Assembly: GCA_000711775.1 (NCBI GenBank)
Contig: ARYC01000582.1
Coordinates: 62,001 to 126,000 of the forward strand
From: Oxytricha trifallax
Taxonomy: Eukaryota; Ciliophora; Spirotrichea; Sporadotrichida; Oxytrichidae
Direction: 5' to 3'
DNA length: 64,000 nt
Made by a program: the position numbers and the translations under genes. Under the pieces are notes generated by a model. That model had not been told where the DNA came from. It did no database searches and was given only the letters and a program-made list of their open reading frames with translations. The first letter of the stretch is position 1; each line of letters starts with the position of its first letter. Shown piece after piece: positions 35,708-49,200 of the stretch.

Positions 35708-37153
35708 TCACTAAAAATGCACATTTGGATCATGTGGGAGAGGTCTGAAGTTTATTTTGCTTAACCACAATACTATCTGCTCTATTGATATGTCTGACCT
35801 TGAGCTTGGTTTAATTATTATTGATTCTGCCATTTTTTAATTGATTGAGATACTCTTTTTTTGTCAATAAATTGCTTTATTCTTTTCCTTGCATCCTTCT
35901 CGCATCTTGTAGAGTAGTATTCATTGCGAGGCATTCTCACTCTATTATTATTGCTGCTAAAGCCCACACATCCTACTAAAAGTCTCCATCTCTCCAGTCT
36001 TCTCTTTCTGGATAGTACCCTTGCGTTCCCATTACAGTTCCAAGCCTTGATACTTCCACTCTTTAGGCTCTGTTGAAATCGATTATTGCTACTCTTACAG
36101 GTGAGAAGTTTATCATTATATTTTCTGGCTTCAAATCTCTGTGAACAAACCCTAACTTGTGAAGCTCTTTAATACCTTGTATCGTCTGAGTTGCTATTTA
36201 AGCAAGCTACTTATGATCGTTTGATCAATTATGAAATCTCTTAGGGTCATTTCATAGAGTGGAAGTCTGAAAGCAACATGATCCTTGGCAAGGAGGACAG
36301 CATCTAGCTTGATTAAGTAACTACACTCTTTAAACTTTGCTTGAGTGAGTACTTGATACTCATTTGTAAACTCAATCTAATATTTATCATCGCTTAAGAG
36401 ATAGTTGAAGGGATACACCTTGTATGCGTATTAATGATCATTGATAACTTTCTTATAAAAAAAATCTTCTAATAATAGGTAGCTATAAAGAGAAGTATCT
36501 AGGTCAATTTAAGCAAGAACCGGTATTTTCTTGTATTGAATCTTGATCATAATTTTTGTTATTTCAGAGTTCAGTTGGTTGCGTGCCTATCTAACGTACT
36601 CTAACTCTCTTGCTTATTCAGGCACTACGACCTTAGAATATTCCCTCGCTTTTCTTTTGTTGAGAAGCTTCAGCTCAACTTCATGATTCTCAACTTCTAT
36701 ATCTTTCTTGTGAGCTTTTAATATATGCTTCTTCAAGTCTCTTGTATGAGAGTATTGCTTATGGCACTCAAAGCAATCATACTTTCCATATATTTTATCA
36801 TGCTTTAAGGATACAGTGGGTTTGGCTTCTCTATGCTCTTTCTTATGTCTGTACCAGCTTGATTTATGAGCGAAATCTCTCTCACATAGCTCACAAAAAT
36901 AGACGTCAGCTTCTTCAGTTTGTATAGGAATTTCATTAATACCTTTCTCCTCCTCTCTGTCTCCCACACACTTATTTGCCATTTATTTTCTATTATTAAT
37001 TTCTATTTTAATAACAGAGACCTCAAGTGATAGCTCTGGTAGTTCCTTATGAGAGTTCATCTCACAGCTATCACACTTTTTATTGCTGCCAAAGGTAAGT
37101 CTCATTTAGTTTGATGGAAGTGCTGTTGTTTTTCTTAAAATGTTAGCGCTCAT
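35708..37153 (-). CDS. TBE-C 57-kDa zinc-finger protein kinase
   Basis: ATG at 37153, TGA at 35708-35710; 1446 bp, exactly 482 codons, by length the best-preserved copy. N-terminal CDSC (about 27-30); finger 1 C87, C90, H103, H107 (CELCERDFAHKSSWYRHKKE); finger 2 C127, C130, H143, H148; a charged linker; kinase domain from about residue 215 with IKLDAVLLAKDHVAFRLPLY, HKLGFVHRDLKPENIM, IIDFNRA (DFG replaced by DFN), GTQGYYPERE and WDVWALAAIIIE. The N-lobe lacks an obvious Gly-rich loop. A small in-frame irregularity near 36230 was seen. Probably a DNA-binding kinase-like regulator; substrate unknown. Confidence 0.85.
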
Positions 37154-37339
37154 ATTTAAATTTGAATTTAAAATTATAAAACTGCCTCTATAACTGAGAG
37201 CTTATATGAGAGCTCATCAAGCCAACAAGTTCAAGGGAAGTTTTAAGAGTGTTAGAGAAGATATACGAATGCTAAGAGACGATCCAGCTCTAAATCTGCA
37301 TGAGAAAGTAACCATTTTAACTTTCAATAATAAGTTGAT

Positions 37340-37560
37340 TATAGCACGTACCAATTTAGGAGGTGCTCCTAATTAAGTACGTACTGTTTTAAGAGGTATT
37401 TTGTCATTTTATGATTAAAATTAGGGTGCTCCTAATGAAGTACGTACCAATTTAAATTAAAAAATATGGAACTATAACAGTAGAAATTGATATCAATCTC
37501 TCAAGTTTGAAACCAGTTCTCAAAACCTTCTCATATCTTACTTAGAGGTTGACCTCTTAC
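37340..37560. promoter_or_regulatory. Divergent 57-kDa/22-kDa intergenic repeats of TBE-C
   Basis: Repeats of the type CCTAATTAAGTACGTAC and TTTAGGAGGT lie between the divergent genes; A (13670-13830), D (51715-51880) and E (55970-56200) have related sets. A shared promoter or protein-binding cluster is likely (inference). Confidence 0.45.
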
Positions 37561-37653
37561 AGAATGTTCTATTTAATAGTAAGTTTTACAGAGGTACATA
37601 ATTGAAATAAAAAAACTTTAATTTGAATATCATTTCTTAGATCTGAAAACAAG

Positions 37654-38431
37654 ATGGAGTTAATGAATGATGCAATGAAAAGAGTGCAAGAACAAGAATT
37701 GATTCAAAGATTTAGAAGCAAGGAGGATTTGCATCGCTACCTGGTGCAGCAAGGTAATGAACTCAGAGTAACTCATCTTGATTATGTAGTTGGTTTGTTC
37801 CTGCCAAAGATGGAATGTACTAAAATATCATTTCTAAGAGCGATACTCTGCGAAGAGAAGAAAGCATTGAAAACTTAAGATAGAAAATTTGTAGAGATTC
37901 CAAACTATCCAGAAATCTCTGTGACAAACTTATATGATAATGCTATGAATGGACCAAAGGTTTCGCAGTACTTGCCTACTAAGAAGCAGTTATCAAATAA
38001 ACTACCTGAAAGAAACTATTTCTTTGGCATACTTGCAACAATTAATGGTGATTACTTGAAAGAAATTAGTCAAGAATCTCAAAAGAAAAGGTACAGCATC
38101 TCTTCAGATGTTAAGGAAAAACAAGGGATCAAGATAAGTGAGAGCTGGCTATCAGAGCTGCGGTAGCACCCTTATATTTCAAGTAAGATTTGTAGTTTGA
38201 CTCTTTAGATAAAATGGTATTGCCATCTTCTTGATGAAGGAATAGAGCAAGCTTCACAGAGAGCGAAAGTAGCAGACAAAGTATGAAGTTAGCAAGAGAA
38301 TTTATTCAAATATTTAGCCTACAGAGTCAATGAACTTAGATGCTGGAGCTTGCAGCAAGAGAAGAAAAATAAAAGCAAGCCTTAGAAGAAGAAAAGAAAA
38401 GCTAGCTCCCTCTAAAGAATTTTAAATGTGA
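37654..38431 (+). pseudogene. TBE-C 22-kDa protein gene
   Basis: ATG 37654 (MELMNDAMKRVQEQELIQRF). Exon 1 is intact to the GTAAG...TTTAG intron at about 38182-38207. Exon 2 is one base short relative to A, so the tail SPESMNLDAGA falls out of frame. Without splicing the frame ends at TGA 38284 (210 aa). Motifs VVGLFLP and LPERNYFFGILATI mark the family. Confidence 0.75.
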
Positions 38432-38475
38432 CTTATATATTCATTAACTTAACTCTAAAACTTATTTATATACAT

Positions 38476-39431
38476 TCACTCTCCCTTCTTTAGCACACTT
38501 TTAAGCTAATTAATTATCTACTCTCTTCGCTGAGCTTTTAATAAAGTCTACTGTATCGATAGGTAGGTCATGCATCAAGTGGTATAGCAGCAGTTTCTTG
38601 TAATGACCTTTTAATATACCCCAGTAGAACTCAATTCCATTAAACTATGGACTGTAAGGTACGTTGAACACTGGTGTTATTCTAAGTTGTTCATAACTCT
38701 TCCTTGTTTCTTTTGTCTTATGAACTGAAACATTATCAACGAATAGTATAATTTCTTATCCAGGGTACTTCTCTCTCAGCTGTTCTAATAACTTTATATA
38801 CTGCTCTGTCTTAGTAGAGCGAGGATGAATAACATAAGTTTCTAAGCCACCATCCTCGATAATACCTCCAAGAATTGCCATTGTTTAGACCTTGATTTTT
38901 TAGTCATATACTTCTATATTACTATGCCTCTTATACCAAGACTTTTAGATGAAAGTGTTGAAGGTAAACACAGCCTCGTCATCATGAATAAACCTTATAT
39001 TATTATGGTGAGCTCTCTTCATTTAATTATAAATATAATTTAGGTTATTGTTGTAAAATGGCAGAGTGAAATCAATCACTCTCTTGATACGATTCACACC
39101 TATGTAAGAGATACCATTTCGTTTATAAATGTTTGCAACAGACTATGCAGAGATCTTCAACTCAGGGAACTGGACCGGTGAAACATAGTAGCTCGTTGGT
39201 CGAGAGAGAAGTAAGCCCAATACTTCAAAGTTTTTTCATTAATAAGATAGTCAATATGCTTTTATAGGAACTTTGATTTCCTCTAAGGCATTGAATTCAG
39301 TTATTATTGCTTTAGTTATACTGCTTTAAGACAGTGAGAGCGAACAGTTGATGGACTTCGCTTTAAGAGCAGTGCAATTGACTTATAATTAAGTACTGGT
39401 TTGACTTAATCACTGCATATATCACATCCAT
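38476..39431 (-). pseudogene. TBE-C 42-kDa transposase
   Basis: ATG at 39431 (MDVIYAVIKSNQ), TGA at 38476-38478. DDE motifs as in A (HDDEAVFT-type first D, FVDNVSVHKTKE, NVPYSPQFNGIEFYWG). Two or more frame changes near the N-terminus; the C-terminal half is clean. Confidence 0.8.
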
Positions 39432-39655
39432 AACGCAATTTAAACACTAAATCTATATACTCCACATCATAAATATACCCCAAAAGCTTGCTATTTTAGT
39501 CTCGCATTTAATTAATAACCCCAACCCCTAACAAATTCCCTACAAATCAAAGCACTTATAAACCTTATTAAGGGGTTTTGGGATTTTGACTCTCTCGTAC
39601 TATTCAAATCTTTTTTAAAAATATCATTTATTTATAAATTTTGGCTATAAAATAA

Positions 39656-40473
39656 GCAGGGAGATATTCAATTCATTGGTAATCGAGCATAAAAAATAGT
39701 AATTCGTTGGTCTAAAGAGAATTAAGCTCAACACTTCAAAACTTTTTCATTATTGTAGGATTCATTCGAGACGGGAAAATAATTAAAATCAAATAAATAT
39801 AAAATAAAATACTTCGCAATTAAATTTCTCGAAACCTGGACAAAATAGCACTTGGTTGATAGTGAATTCAAAATCAGCAAAACTTTACTAATGGCGGTAC
39901 TTTTCTATCGCATTAATTGACATAGATAAACCGTCTTTAATTTTGGCATTAAATTCAACTAAAAATTCACCCAAAATTAAAGTCAGTTTATCTATGTCAA
40001 TTAATGCGATAGAAAAGTACCACCATTAGTAAAGTTTAGCTGATTTTGAATTCTTTATCAACCAAGTGCTATTTTGTCCAGGTTTCGAGAAATTTAATTG
40101 CGAAGTATTTTTTTTTATATTTATTTGATTTTAATTATTTTCCCGAATCGAATGTATATTTTAATAGATACTTTAACTTCTTCTTAGGTTTAGAAAACAG
40201 CTAATTTTGCTTTAATTACAAAGTTAACGAGTAGTTTATGGACTTCGCTATATCGCTATAAAAGCGTCGTGCTGCATTCTTATATTTTTTGGTTTGATAT
40301 TATCACTTTATATATCACATCAATAGCGCAATTAAAACACTATACTATATATTCTTCATCATAAATAATCCCCAAAGATTTTTATATTTGGTTTTGCATT
40401 TAATTAATATTTCAATCTCTTACAAATTCCCTTTTACAATCAAAGCATTTATAATCCTCATTAAGGGGCTTTG
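39656..40473 (-). mobile_element. TBE-F, right-end fragment with a MITE inside
   Basis: N-terminal transposase sequence (matching 39150-39450 of TBE-C) resumes after TBE-C, is split by the MITE at 39753-40164, and ends at the degraded terminus TTAAGGGGCTTTGATG. Only the right 400 bp of a TBE remain. Confidence 0.75.
39753..40164. mobile_element. Palindromic MITE, copy 2
   Basis: 412 bp, ends TTGTAGGATTCATTCGAGAC and its diverged inverse, TA flanks at 39751-39752 and 40165-40166. The core ACTAATGGCGGTAC matches copies 1 and 3. Most diverged of the three. Confidence 0.82.
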
Positions 40474-41292
40474 ATGGTTAATGAGGATAATTCTATATTA
40501 ATACAATTAATTAATTTTTAGTATTTTTTATAATCAGTATAAATAAAAATAATAATTCAATACTTATAATAAATATTTAATATTTGATAGAATTTAGATA
40601 CAGTTTATCAAGAAATAATATATAAACATATATTTAAAAAAATATTTTTTAAAGATGAGAATCTTTTAATTTATGAAGAGAATTTTGAATATTTTTGTAA
40701 AAGCCTCAAGATCTTTTATAAAATAATATTATAAACTTTTCATTTAAAAATCATGATAATACATATTATGTTTGAATGAATGCGAATAACTACAATAAAA
40801 GTTATCTTTTAATAAAATATAATTTTGATTGGCAATATTCCTTCTAGCTAATATGATAGATCAGAGTATAATATTTTTTTCCTTTATTTAATTCATATAA
40901 TTTATATCAATTTATTTAGTTTTTAATGCTTTGTTAATTAGTATAAATATTTCAAATATTGTTAATTAGTAATCTCAACATATTATTAACAAATTATTGT
41001 TAAAATAATATCAAACAGAATAACTTGTTGCAGTTTATTCGAATGAAATAAAAATGACTCCTATAATGAAGAGAAGATGTTTATATAATTAAAGACAGAT
41101 TTATAAATCTATTTTAATTATTAATATATTGCCTATTTAAAATGGAAATAATGAAAAATTTAAAGCAAACTGAAATAAAATTTTGCAATAGTTTATTAAA
41201 TTACTAAAATTATATTTATTATTACTAATTAATTATTTTCTAAAAATTTTGTTAAGTCAAATATTATTACTTAATTTACTATTGTTAAATAT

Positions 41293-42964
41293 TAATAAAA
41301 TACATAAAAATAGGTAATTTGGTACAAATTCAAATATGAGAAAATTTCTTAGTAATTTAAACTGCCAAGTATTTATTATTTTGTAATGATCCTTAAAACA
41401 ATATAATTTTATTTGATATTATATCAGAAAATCTTCTCTCTAAATATAAACAGTGCTTTCTTCAAATTTCAAGATCGTTATTGTCGTTTTTTTTCAATGA
41501 CCATTTATAAATTTTAATTTAAGTCTCTTCTTATCCCTTTGTCCTTTCCTTAAATATAAATTGAAATAGAGTGTTTGAGATAACACTTATTCTTATTAAT
41601 TCGATTTAGTATCTGATTTTACAGTGGCTATTGACTTCTTGAACTTTTAAAGAAGAGTGTTGTTAGCACTGAATGATTTGCCAGCATCATCAATCACTCT
41701 TTCGATATTTGATAGTCTCTCATTGGTCTCACTAAGTTCATTCTCTATATCACCTACAATAATACTAACATTGGTGAAGTGAGTTATAATATATTTAAGA
41801 TTTTCGGATTAAGCTCTGTAATCACCAGTCGTGTCTTAGAGGATCTTGGATAATTATCCTTTTTTGCCAATTCTCTCTAATGCATTGCTTACTTCATCAA
41901 AGAGTTTTTCAAGCTTAGATGTTACATCTGGAAGTGATTATTCGACTAAGTTAGCATATTTCATGGTTTGATCCAAGTGACTTCTCCATTCTGTGTTGTT
42001 GTTAGGGAGGTTTCTAATTTTAAGTTTGTAATTAAATCTTTTTACTTAATCTACTCTTCTCTACTAATTGAGGAGATTAGATAATCTGACTCTATAGAAT
42101 TTAATCTTGGTGGCCTGCTCTTTGATCGAAATCAGCAAAATATTTTATATCATAATCATCGTTTTTCACTCCAATAACATCATCTCCAATCTATATCATC
42201 GCCATTATCTTCACCTTCCTTATTCAATGTTGAACTTGTTTTTAAGTGTAAAACTACATAATTTAAGCAATATTGCCCATACTCTGTTATCTGAACCTGT
42301 TTTTAGTATATTAGGAGGCATGCCAACATCAATACCCAAATTCTTCAATACAAGAACTAATATAAAATTATGTAAAATACAATAGAAAATGTAAATGACA
42401 ATAAAAACAATTAAATTATATAAGTCATTATTATTGCTAACATTTTAAGAAGCGTTCATAGGGTCATCATATTTAATACAGACTGTAACTTAATGATTAT
42501 TGATGGAATGCAAATACGAAGCCAGTTGCTCAAAATACATAAAGTATTCACTGGTATTGCTGCTAACCAATGCACAGAAAGTCCTTGACAGTGATTGAAA
42601 CCACTATACCACAAAAAATTTTAAGAAATATTCAAAACAACAATATAAGTTATTGTCTCTATCTGTAGAATTCGTTCCGGTAGTCTAACAGTTTGAGTAT
42701 TTATACGATATTGTATATTATGATGGCTGGGTTTGCTCTTTTGAGTATCTAAAATAATCTTAATAAAATAAGTGAACTTACAGCTTGCGCTTGACCTTCT
42801 TCCATTCTTATTTTAAAATTTAAAATATATATATTTTTATTTAAATAAACAACTTTACATTAAAAATAAATCACAAAATAATAAATACTTGCCAATTAAA
42901 ATTACTAAGAAATTTTCTCAAATTTAAATTTATACCAAATTACCTATTTTTATGTATTTTATTA
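41293..42964. mobile_element. 1.67-kb inverted-repeat unit carrying an IFT57 gene
   Basis: Ends TAATAAAATACATAAAAATA(GG) are inverted, with about 97 bp of high similarity (41293-41389 and 42866-42964). Copy 1 has no insert near 17310 (TTAAATAATACTTATGATTTAGC). Possible target duplication AATATTAAT-like on both sides, not exact. The interior is a host gene, not a transposase. Confidence 0.75.
41494..42805 (-). CDS. IFT57: Intraflagellar transport protein IFT57 (Hippi), possibly a decayed copy
   Basis: ATG at 42805, then a 33-bp GTAAG...TTTAG intron (42749-42781). Successive stretches follow vertebrate IFT57 in order: VQILKLLDYRNEF; FCALVSSNTSEYFMYFEQLA with IKYDDPMNAS; LKNLGIDVGMPPNILKTGSD; an acidic middle; LKIRNLPNNNTEWRSHLDQT; and the coiled-coil end KLEKLFDEVSNALERIGKKG to TGA 41494. 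IFT57 is a subunit of the IFT-B complex that moves cargo along cilia; the N-terminal half is a calponin-homology-like fold and the C-terminal half a coiled coil. At least three frame changes remain unexplained; they may be small IESs/introns or damage. Confidence 0.85.
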
Positions 42965-43274
42965 CTAATATATTAATGATTTAGCATTCTGATGAAAATA
43001 TACAAAAGTATAATTAATAAATTAAGGCATGTGAAACTAAATATAATTATTATTAATTTATTACTAAATAGCGAATAAAATAAGTTGTGATTACATCTTA
43101 ATTTCTGATTGAATTTAAACGTTGGTATGGTATAAGTTGTTGACCTTAAATTTTGATAAATCAGAATAGTTTCTTATTCGAATTAACTGAAAATATTTAC
43201 AGTAATTAATTAAAAAAAGAGACTATAAAATTTCCAAAAATGTAAAATAATTTTTAGCCACTTTATATGAAAAT

Positions 43275-46200
43275 ATGTTGTTACTCTCTTCCTTCTTACT
43301 TTAGATACAATTTTATTTTAGATAATATTAATATTTAAATTAATTTAGATTGCTTGGGCTTGCTCTAAAAATTCATAATCTTTAAAATTAGTATATACTT
43401 TATAATGAATATTAGTTTTACAATTCTGTAATGATAACTTTCAATTATTCCACTCTTTTTTTCATTTAGGAATCAGAGTAAGTCTTTTCTTCCTTCTTGA
43501 CTTTACCATTTTTACTCAAGCCTTACAAGTCTTTATTATAGATAATTGCATTGGAGTTGTCCTTAAAAAGTTTTTACTTTACAGAACGATATAGAAGATT
43601 TATTTCCTATGACTCCTTCATTTCCATTGTTATTGACTTCTGGAATATTATATAAAATTAATGTAAAATTTCTAATTAGATAAAGTAATAAAAAAGCTAA
43701 AATTTTGGAAAATGTAATTGCATGTTGAATTCCAAAATAGATTCTCAACATTTTTGTTATTAATCTTATAGCAGACTTACCATATTAAATCATTTATGAA
43801 AGAAAATAAAAATATGAAAATCATAAAGCTCTTTTTATTGATCATTAGGTTCAGATTTATTGATAGTACTATTTTAAATTATTTATTTTATAATTATTGT
43901 GCTAAATGCGAATATAATTGTATGATTTTTATGATTGTTTTAAATATTAGGGGGGAAATATCCTGGCCCTTCAGAATTTTCTTGCCCCTAAAATTGTTAT
44001 ATGCACTAATTGGAGGAAGTTTTCCATATAAAAGAATATGTCATATTTATTGATTTGTAAAAATCTCTAACTTTAACTAAAAAACAAATTTATTTAATTA
44101 AACATCTATTAACTCTAATATCTTGATTAAATTCGAATAAGTTCAGGAAGATTAAGTTAAATATTTTAAAAATAATAGGTTATTCAAATATTTTCTAATG
44201 AGTAATGAGACAAGGGATAGTTTTAACCTTGAAAGTTATATTTTAAATAATTCGAGGGAAACTCAAGCAGTGGTTAATATCTTTTTTCTACAACTTTTGG
44301 CGAATAAAGGAATTTTAATGTTTAGAATAGTAAACTTTCGCTAAATATGAAATTTAATTAATTTTGGAACTATTTGGATCATAGGTTAAGTGAGCGAATA
44401 CCAATGCTGTTTCATTTAGTGTGCTTTGAGTGTCCTAATTGAAATAATAATTATTTTTAATTAAAATCTTAAATATGAAGGGATAATTTAACAATATGAA
44501 ATTGTCAGTTGATTCAATAAGCTAAGTTTTAAAGCTTTCGACATTTTCTGCGAATATTAATAAAATAAAAAAGTGATTTAATATCTTAAAATAATATCAA
44601 TTAAAGGTACTCTATATTGAATATTAATTTATCAATATTTTCTTAAATACTCTCATGCATGTTCTCTTTAATGCCAAAATTAAAATAATTATAATGAAGA
44701 ATAAACAATTTCATCGTTGGAAATTAAATATTGCTTCTTAGAACACCTTCGCTTAGTTTATTTCTATGTTTTATTCTTAGTTTTATTATTACTATAATTA
44801 AAATATCTTATTAAATATAAATTCTATAATCGGTGCTAGCACCATCTATTGCTTTAAAAATATCAAATTAAAGTATGACTTGTTCATAATATTTACATAT
44901 AAAAAGTAAAATTTAAAATTAATAAATTATTCTAAATAATATTGTCGAATCTGAATTAATTGTATGTTAAAACTCAGGATCTACGACTTCGTTTTTCTCT
45001 TACTCAAGTTATTAGTTTACAATAATATTATAAATCTAATTATAAATTTTGTATATTTTTAATAAGTTAAGGCAAGTCAATTCCCTTTTCATTTTAAATA
45101 AACATTTTAAAAGCACATAAATATTATTTATATGAAACTATATGATATATCTAGTTAATTCATTTGATAGAGAGGAGGAAAGTATGGTATTGGTAAGCAT
45201 TTCGGGACAAGTCTATTATTATCTTGGAACTTATTAGATTTTGAAAATTTAGTTGACTTTTTAATACTTTGATTTTAATTAAGATTTGATTTAATCAAAA
45301 ACTTAATTTCTGACATAATACATATAAATTATTGTATTTTTTTCCATTTAAAAAAATAACTTAATAAAACATTTATAATGTTTATTTTATGACAGTTTAG
45401 TTTTCAAGTTAATTGCCAATTAATTTACTTTTATCAACTTTAAATTATTTCAATTGATCTTTCTAGTTAAAAAAATTACTATCAAAATTTAATAACAATT
45501 GATAAATTTGATTACTTAGTTGTGGGGACTTTAGTTTTGGATTTTTTGTTTATTATAATTGTGTTACTATTTCTCATTATATTTTATAGCTCTTTTTTTC
45601 AAGTTGTAGTCTCCCATTTATTCCAAAGTTTCGTTGTTGCACTCTTTTGAAGCTTATAAATCTACTTCTGAAGTTTAATTATTAGAAATTTAACTAATAG
45701 AATTCGTGTATTATTCACAAGTATAATCATTAATAAATTTATCATTTAAATTTATAGATATTGTAGGAATACATTTGATTTGGGAAAATTAAAATAAATT
45801 AAAATTAATAAAAGAATAGTTCGTGGCAGTTAACTTTCTGGAAACCCTGACAATATAGTACACTTTCGATAAAGAATTAAAAATCAGCTGGACTTTACTA
45901 TTTGCGGTACCCCTCTATCGCATCTCTGAAGCGAGTAAACTGGACTTTAATTTTGGCATTAAAAACAACTAAACAAATCACCCAAAATTCAAATGAAGTT
46001 ATCTAGCTTCAGAGATGCGATAGAGGGGTACCGCCAATAGTAAAGTCCAGCTGATTTTTAATTCTCTATCGAAAGTGTACCATATTGTCAGGGTTTCCAG
46101 CAAGTTAACTGTCACGAATTATACTTTTATTAATTTTAATTTATTTTATTTTTCCCAAATCAATTGTATTCCAACAATATAAATGAATGAGTTTATTTGA

Positions 46201-49200
46201 AATAAATTTAATTATGAATCATTTTGAGTTGATTCTGTGTGGTTTTATTGAAAATAGATTGACTACAAGTTTTATGATGACATTAGGAAAGATGATGTAG
46301 ATGTTTTAGTGTCTTCATTGAAGTTAGTTTGAGTGGTTAAAACAATATAATAATTTATAATTATGTAATTATTTTATATAGTTAAGTTCTTGCATTCGGA
46401 TTCTTCAATTATAAAATATAATAAACTAATTTGCTTAAATATCGTTTTGTGGCATTATTAATTGTTATTTGAGGTTAAATTATAATAATAAACGGAGAAA
46501 TGAATTGTGAAAAAATTAATTCAATATTATTTAATAAGCCCTTATGTTATTATGTTTTAAACTTTACCTCTTAATTATAAAAAAATAAATCAGTAGAAAT
46601 ATCATTCTAACTATACTTATTTACTCGTAATAGAAATGTAAAAGGTTAATGTTATATTTAAAAAGAATAATTATTAATATATAACTTATTGTATAGAAAT
46701 ATTTCATATCTTGCTTAATGGTTTCAATTACCTTCGCAAAAAAATGAAATTATTAAAATAAATTCATACTTACAAGACCCTTATCCAATTAATTTATTAT
46801 TATTATTATAATTCATTTTTACCTTAATAATTCAAATATGAGTAGTTTATCTATTTTAAATAATATTTTGTATTTGATTAATAGTGCTCTTCGAATTTAG
46901 ATGTGTCTTAAATTTTCTTAAACTATATTATATTAATTACATTATAATCAATCTTACCTAAACTTTAATCATTTATTTATAGATTTTTATTGTTATTATC
47001 AAATTTATAAATATATTTAAAGTTTATTGAAATGGTTAAATTTACTTGTGAAATTGGTCTTATAGACAATAAAATTGATACTAATCCCATGCATTATTAT
47101 TAAGTAAAAATTTGAATTAAAAAATATTTTATTTCTTTTAAATACATATATTTATAGATAAAATCAAAATAAAATGATATCAAAATTTCAGATTATTTCT
47201 CGATTGTATTCGCTGTAATATTTTAAATCATTAATTTTAATTAAACTTAATTCTAAAAACCTTTATTAAAAAAGAAAACTATTTGAATTTTTTCTTAAAA
47301 ATTAATGTAATTTGATCAGAAATTCAAAATTTTTAATGGATTAATTTTACATTTAATCTAAATTTAAGAATAACGAATGTGAGTTAATCGGCAGATCTTA
47401 AAAAATAATTATTTTTATATAACTAAAAGAATAAATTGAATCAATATAAAATAAAAATTATATTTTAATTACTTTTATCTTGGAGAAGAATTAGGGCATG
47501 AAGAAAGTGCATTTTTATAAAATAATTTGCTAGATAAAGTTTATCTACCCTCGTTTTATGCTTGATTTTACATATAAAGTTCAATTATTATTAAATGATA
47601 TTGAATGAATACATTTTATCCTGGATTTCTAATATTCTATATTATTAAATTAATAGCTGTTTTAAACTAAATTAAAATAATCAATTTCCATTAATGTCCG
47701 AAAGATTAAATGAGTTATTTTATTCCACCATTATTTCTGGATCAATATAAGAAAATTAATATTTAAATTGATAAAAATAATGCTTCTTTCCTTCATATTG
47801 GGAACGAGTAAACTAAAAAAGTACAACAAATTTCTTTTATAAGTATGCGACATTTTTGAAAGGTATATATCTAAAATTCCTGTTATAGAATGATTATAAA
47901 AATGTTCAATAAAAACTAGTTTATTTTATATTTAATGTAAGAATTTCCAAAATTTTGCTTTCTTTCAATAAAGTAATATAATTTCGTGTTAATTAAAATT
48001 AATTTCTTGAGCATTTAAAAATATTTATTTTTATATTGTGATACTCAAAATTTTATTAATTTTTATGCTTAATAGAATTAAAGTATGTGCAATATAAATC
48101 TTAATTTCTATTTTGTTTACATTTTCATCACTCTACAAATGATTTTATAAATCTATATTAAACTTTAAAATATAATAAATATCTGAATTATTGATGAAAT
48201 ATATTAACCAAACCCCAAAAACTCATTCAAATTATATAATATTGCAATCATTAAAGCAAAAATACTTTATTTAATGTTAAATGATTCGTTTTCTATAATT
48301 AATCTAATCTTTATAAAAAAATTCAATTAGTGATTTCATATTTAATTTGTAACTAAATGATTATATCTAAATTAAATTTTAATATTTTACACACAAAAAT
48401 AATAATTCCTAAATAATATGAATTATTTTGTAAAAAAAAGAAATATAAAATTATTTATTAAAAAAAAATTCCTAATAAACTTTATTAACTTATCTAAAAT
48501 TTCTAATAAAGGCAAATTTGAATATTATTCTTCAAACTTCTGATTATATTCTTTTATATTATCAAATAAGCTCTTAAAAAATAGCAACAATTAGATTGTC
48601 ATTATAGCACTTTAGTTTATTTTGTTTTATCAATAGAACATATTTTCATTAAATCAATTTTATTTTTTTTCTTCAAAAGAATAAGGTATCTAATATTTAA
48701 TTAATGCTCCCTTAATAAATTTGATAAAATGCTGATAAACTTTGTATACTTTATCTTAAAATCTTTATTATTTATACTATACTAATTTTATCATTGAGCT
48801 TAAGCCGACCAATAAATTTATATTTAACAGGTTCTCTTTTACAACACAAGGAATTTTTAAGTTGGTTTTTTTTGGCTATCTTCTATCTTGGCTTTAGATT
48901 TATAGTTTGTTTTTTTTTAATTTATTTTCTTATAAAAATAAGTTTAATGAGTAATAGAATATAATGATTTTGCATTAAGCATTAAAAATTCGAATATTGA
49001 TTGTAAAATATAGATTTTATAAATATCAAAAATCTATCATATTGAATTATTATATTTTTAGATTAATATCTTTTTTTTTAAAGCAATATTAACATTAACT
49101 TTAATTCTTTAGTTTTTATTTCTAGAAATCTTAAATAAGATTTGATTTAACTTAATAATATACATTTACTTCTTTTTAACTGATTCATTTTTATATTTCT

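Larger units (their letters stand above)
35589..39588 (-). mobile_element. TBE-C, complete-length element
   Basis: Starts CAAAACCCCAAAACCC after AAT (35586-35588) and ends GGGGTTTTGGGATTTTG before ACT (39589-39591); length 4000 bp. Both flanking trinucleotides fit the ANT rule but differ, so they are not a clean duplication. Gene order as in TBE-A. Confidence 0.92.

Noticed and set aside
36742-36927. Plus-strand open frame (and the similar minus-strand one at 52299-52484)
   Set aside because: Both are antisense to the zinc-finger part of the TBE kinase and recur only because the transposon recurs.
42107-42385. Plus-strand open frame of 92 codons
   Set aside because: It lies antisense to the IFT57 gene, whose match to known IFT57 is clear.
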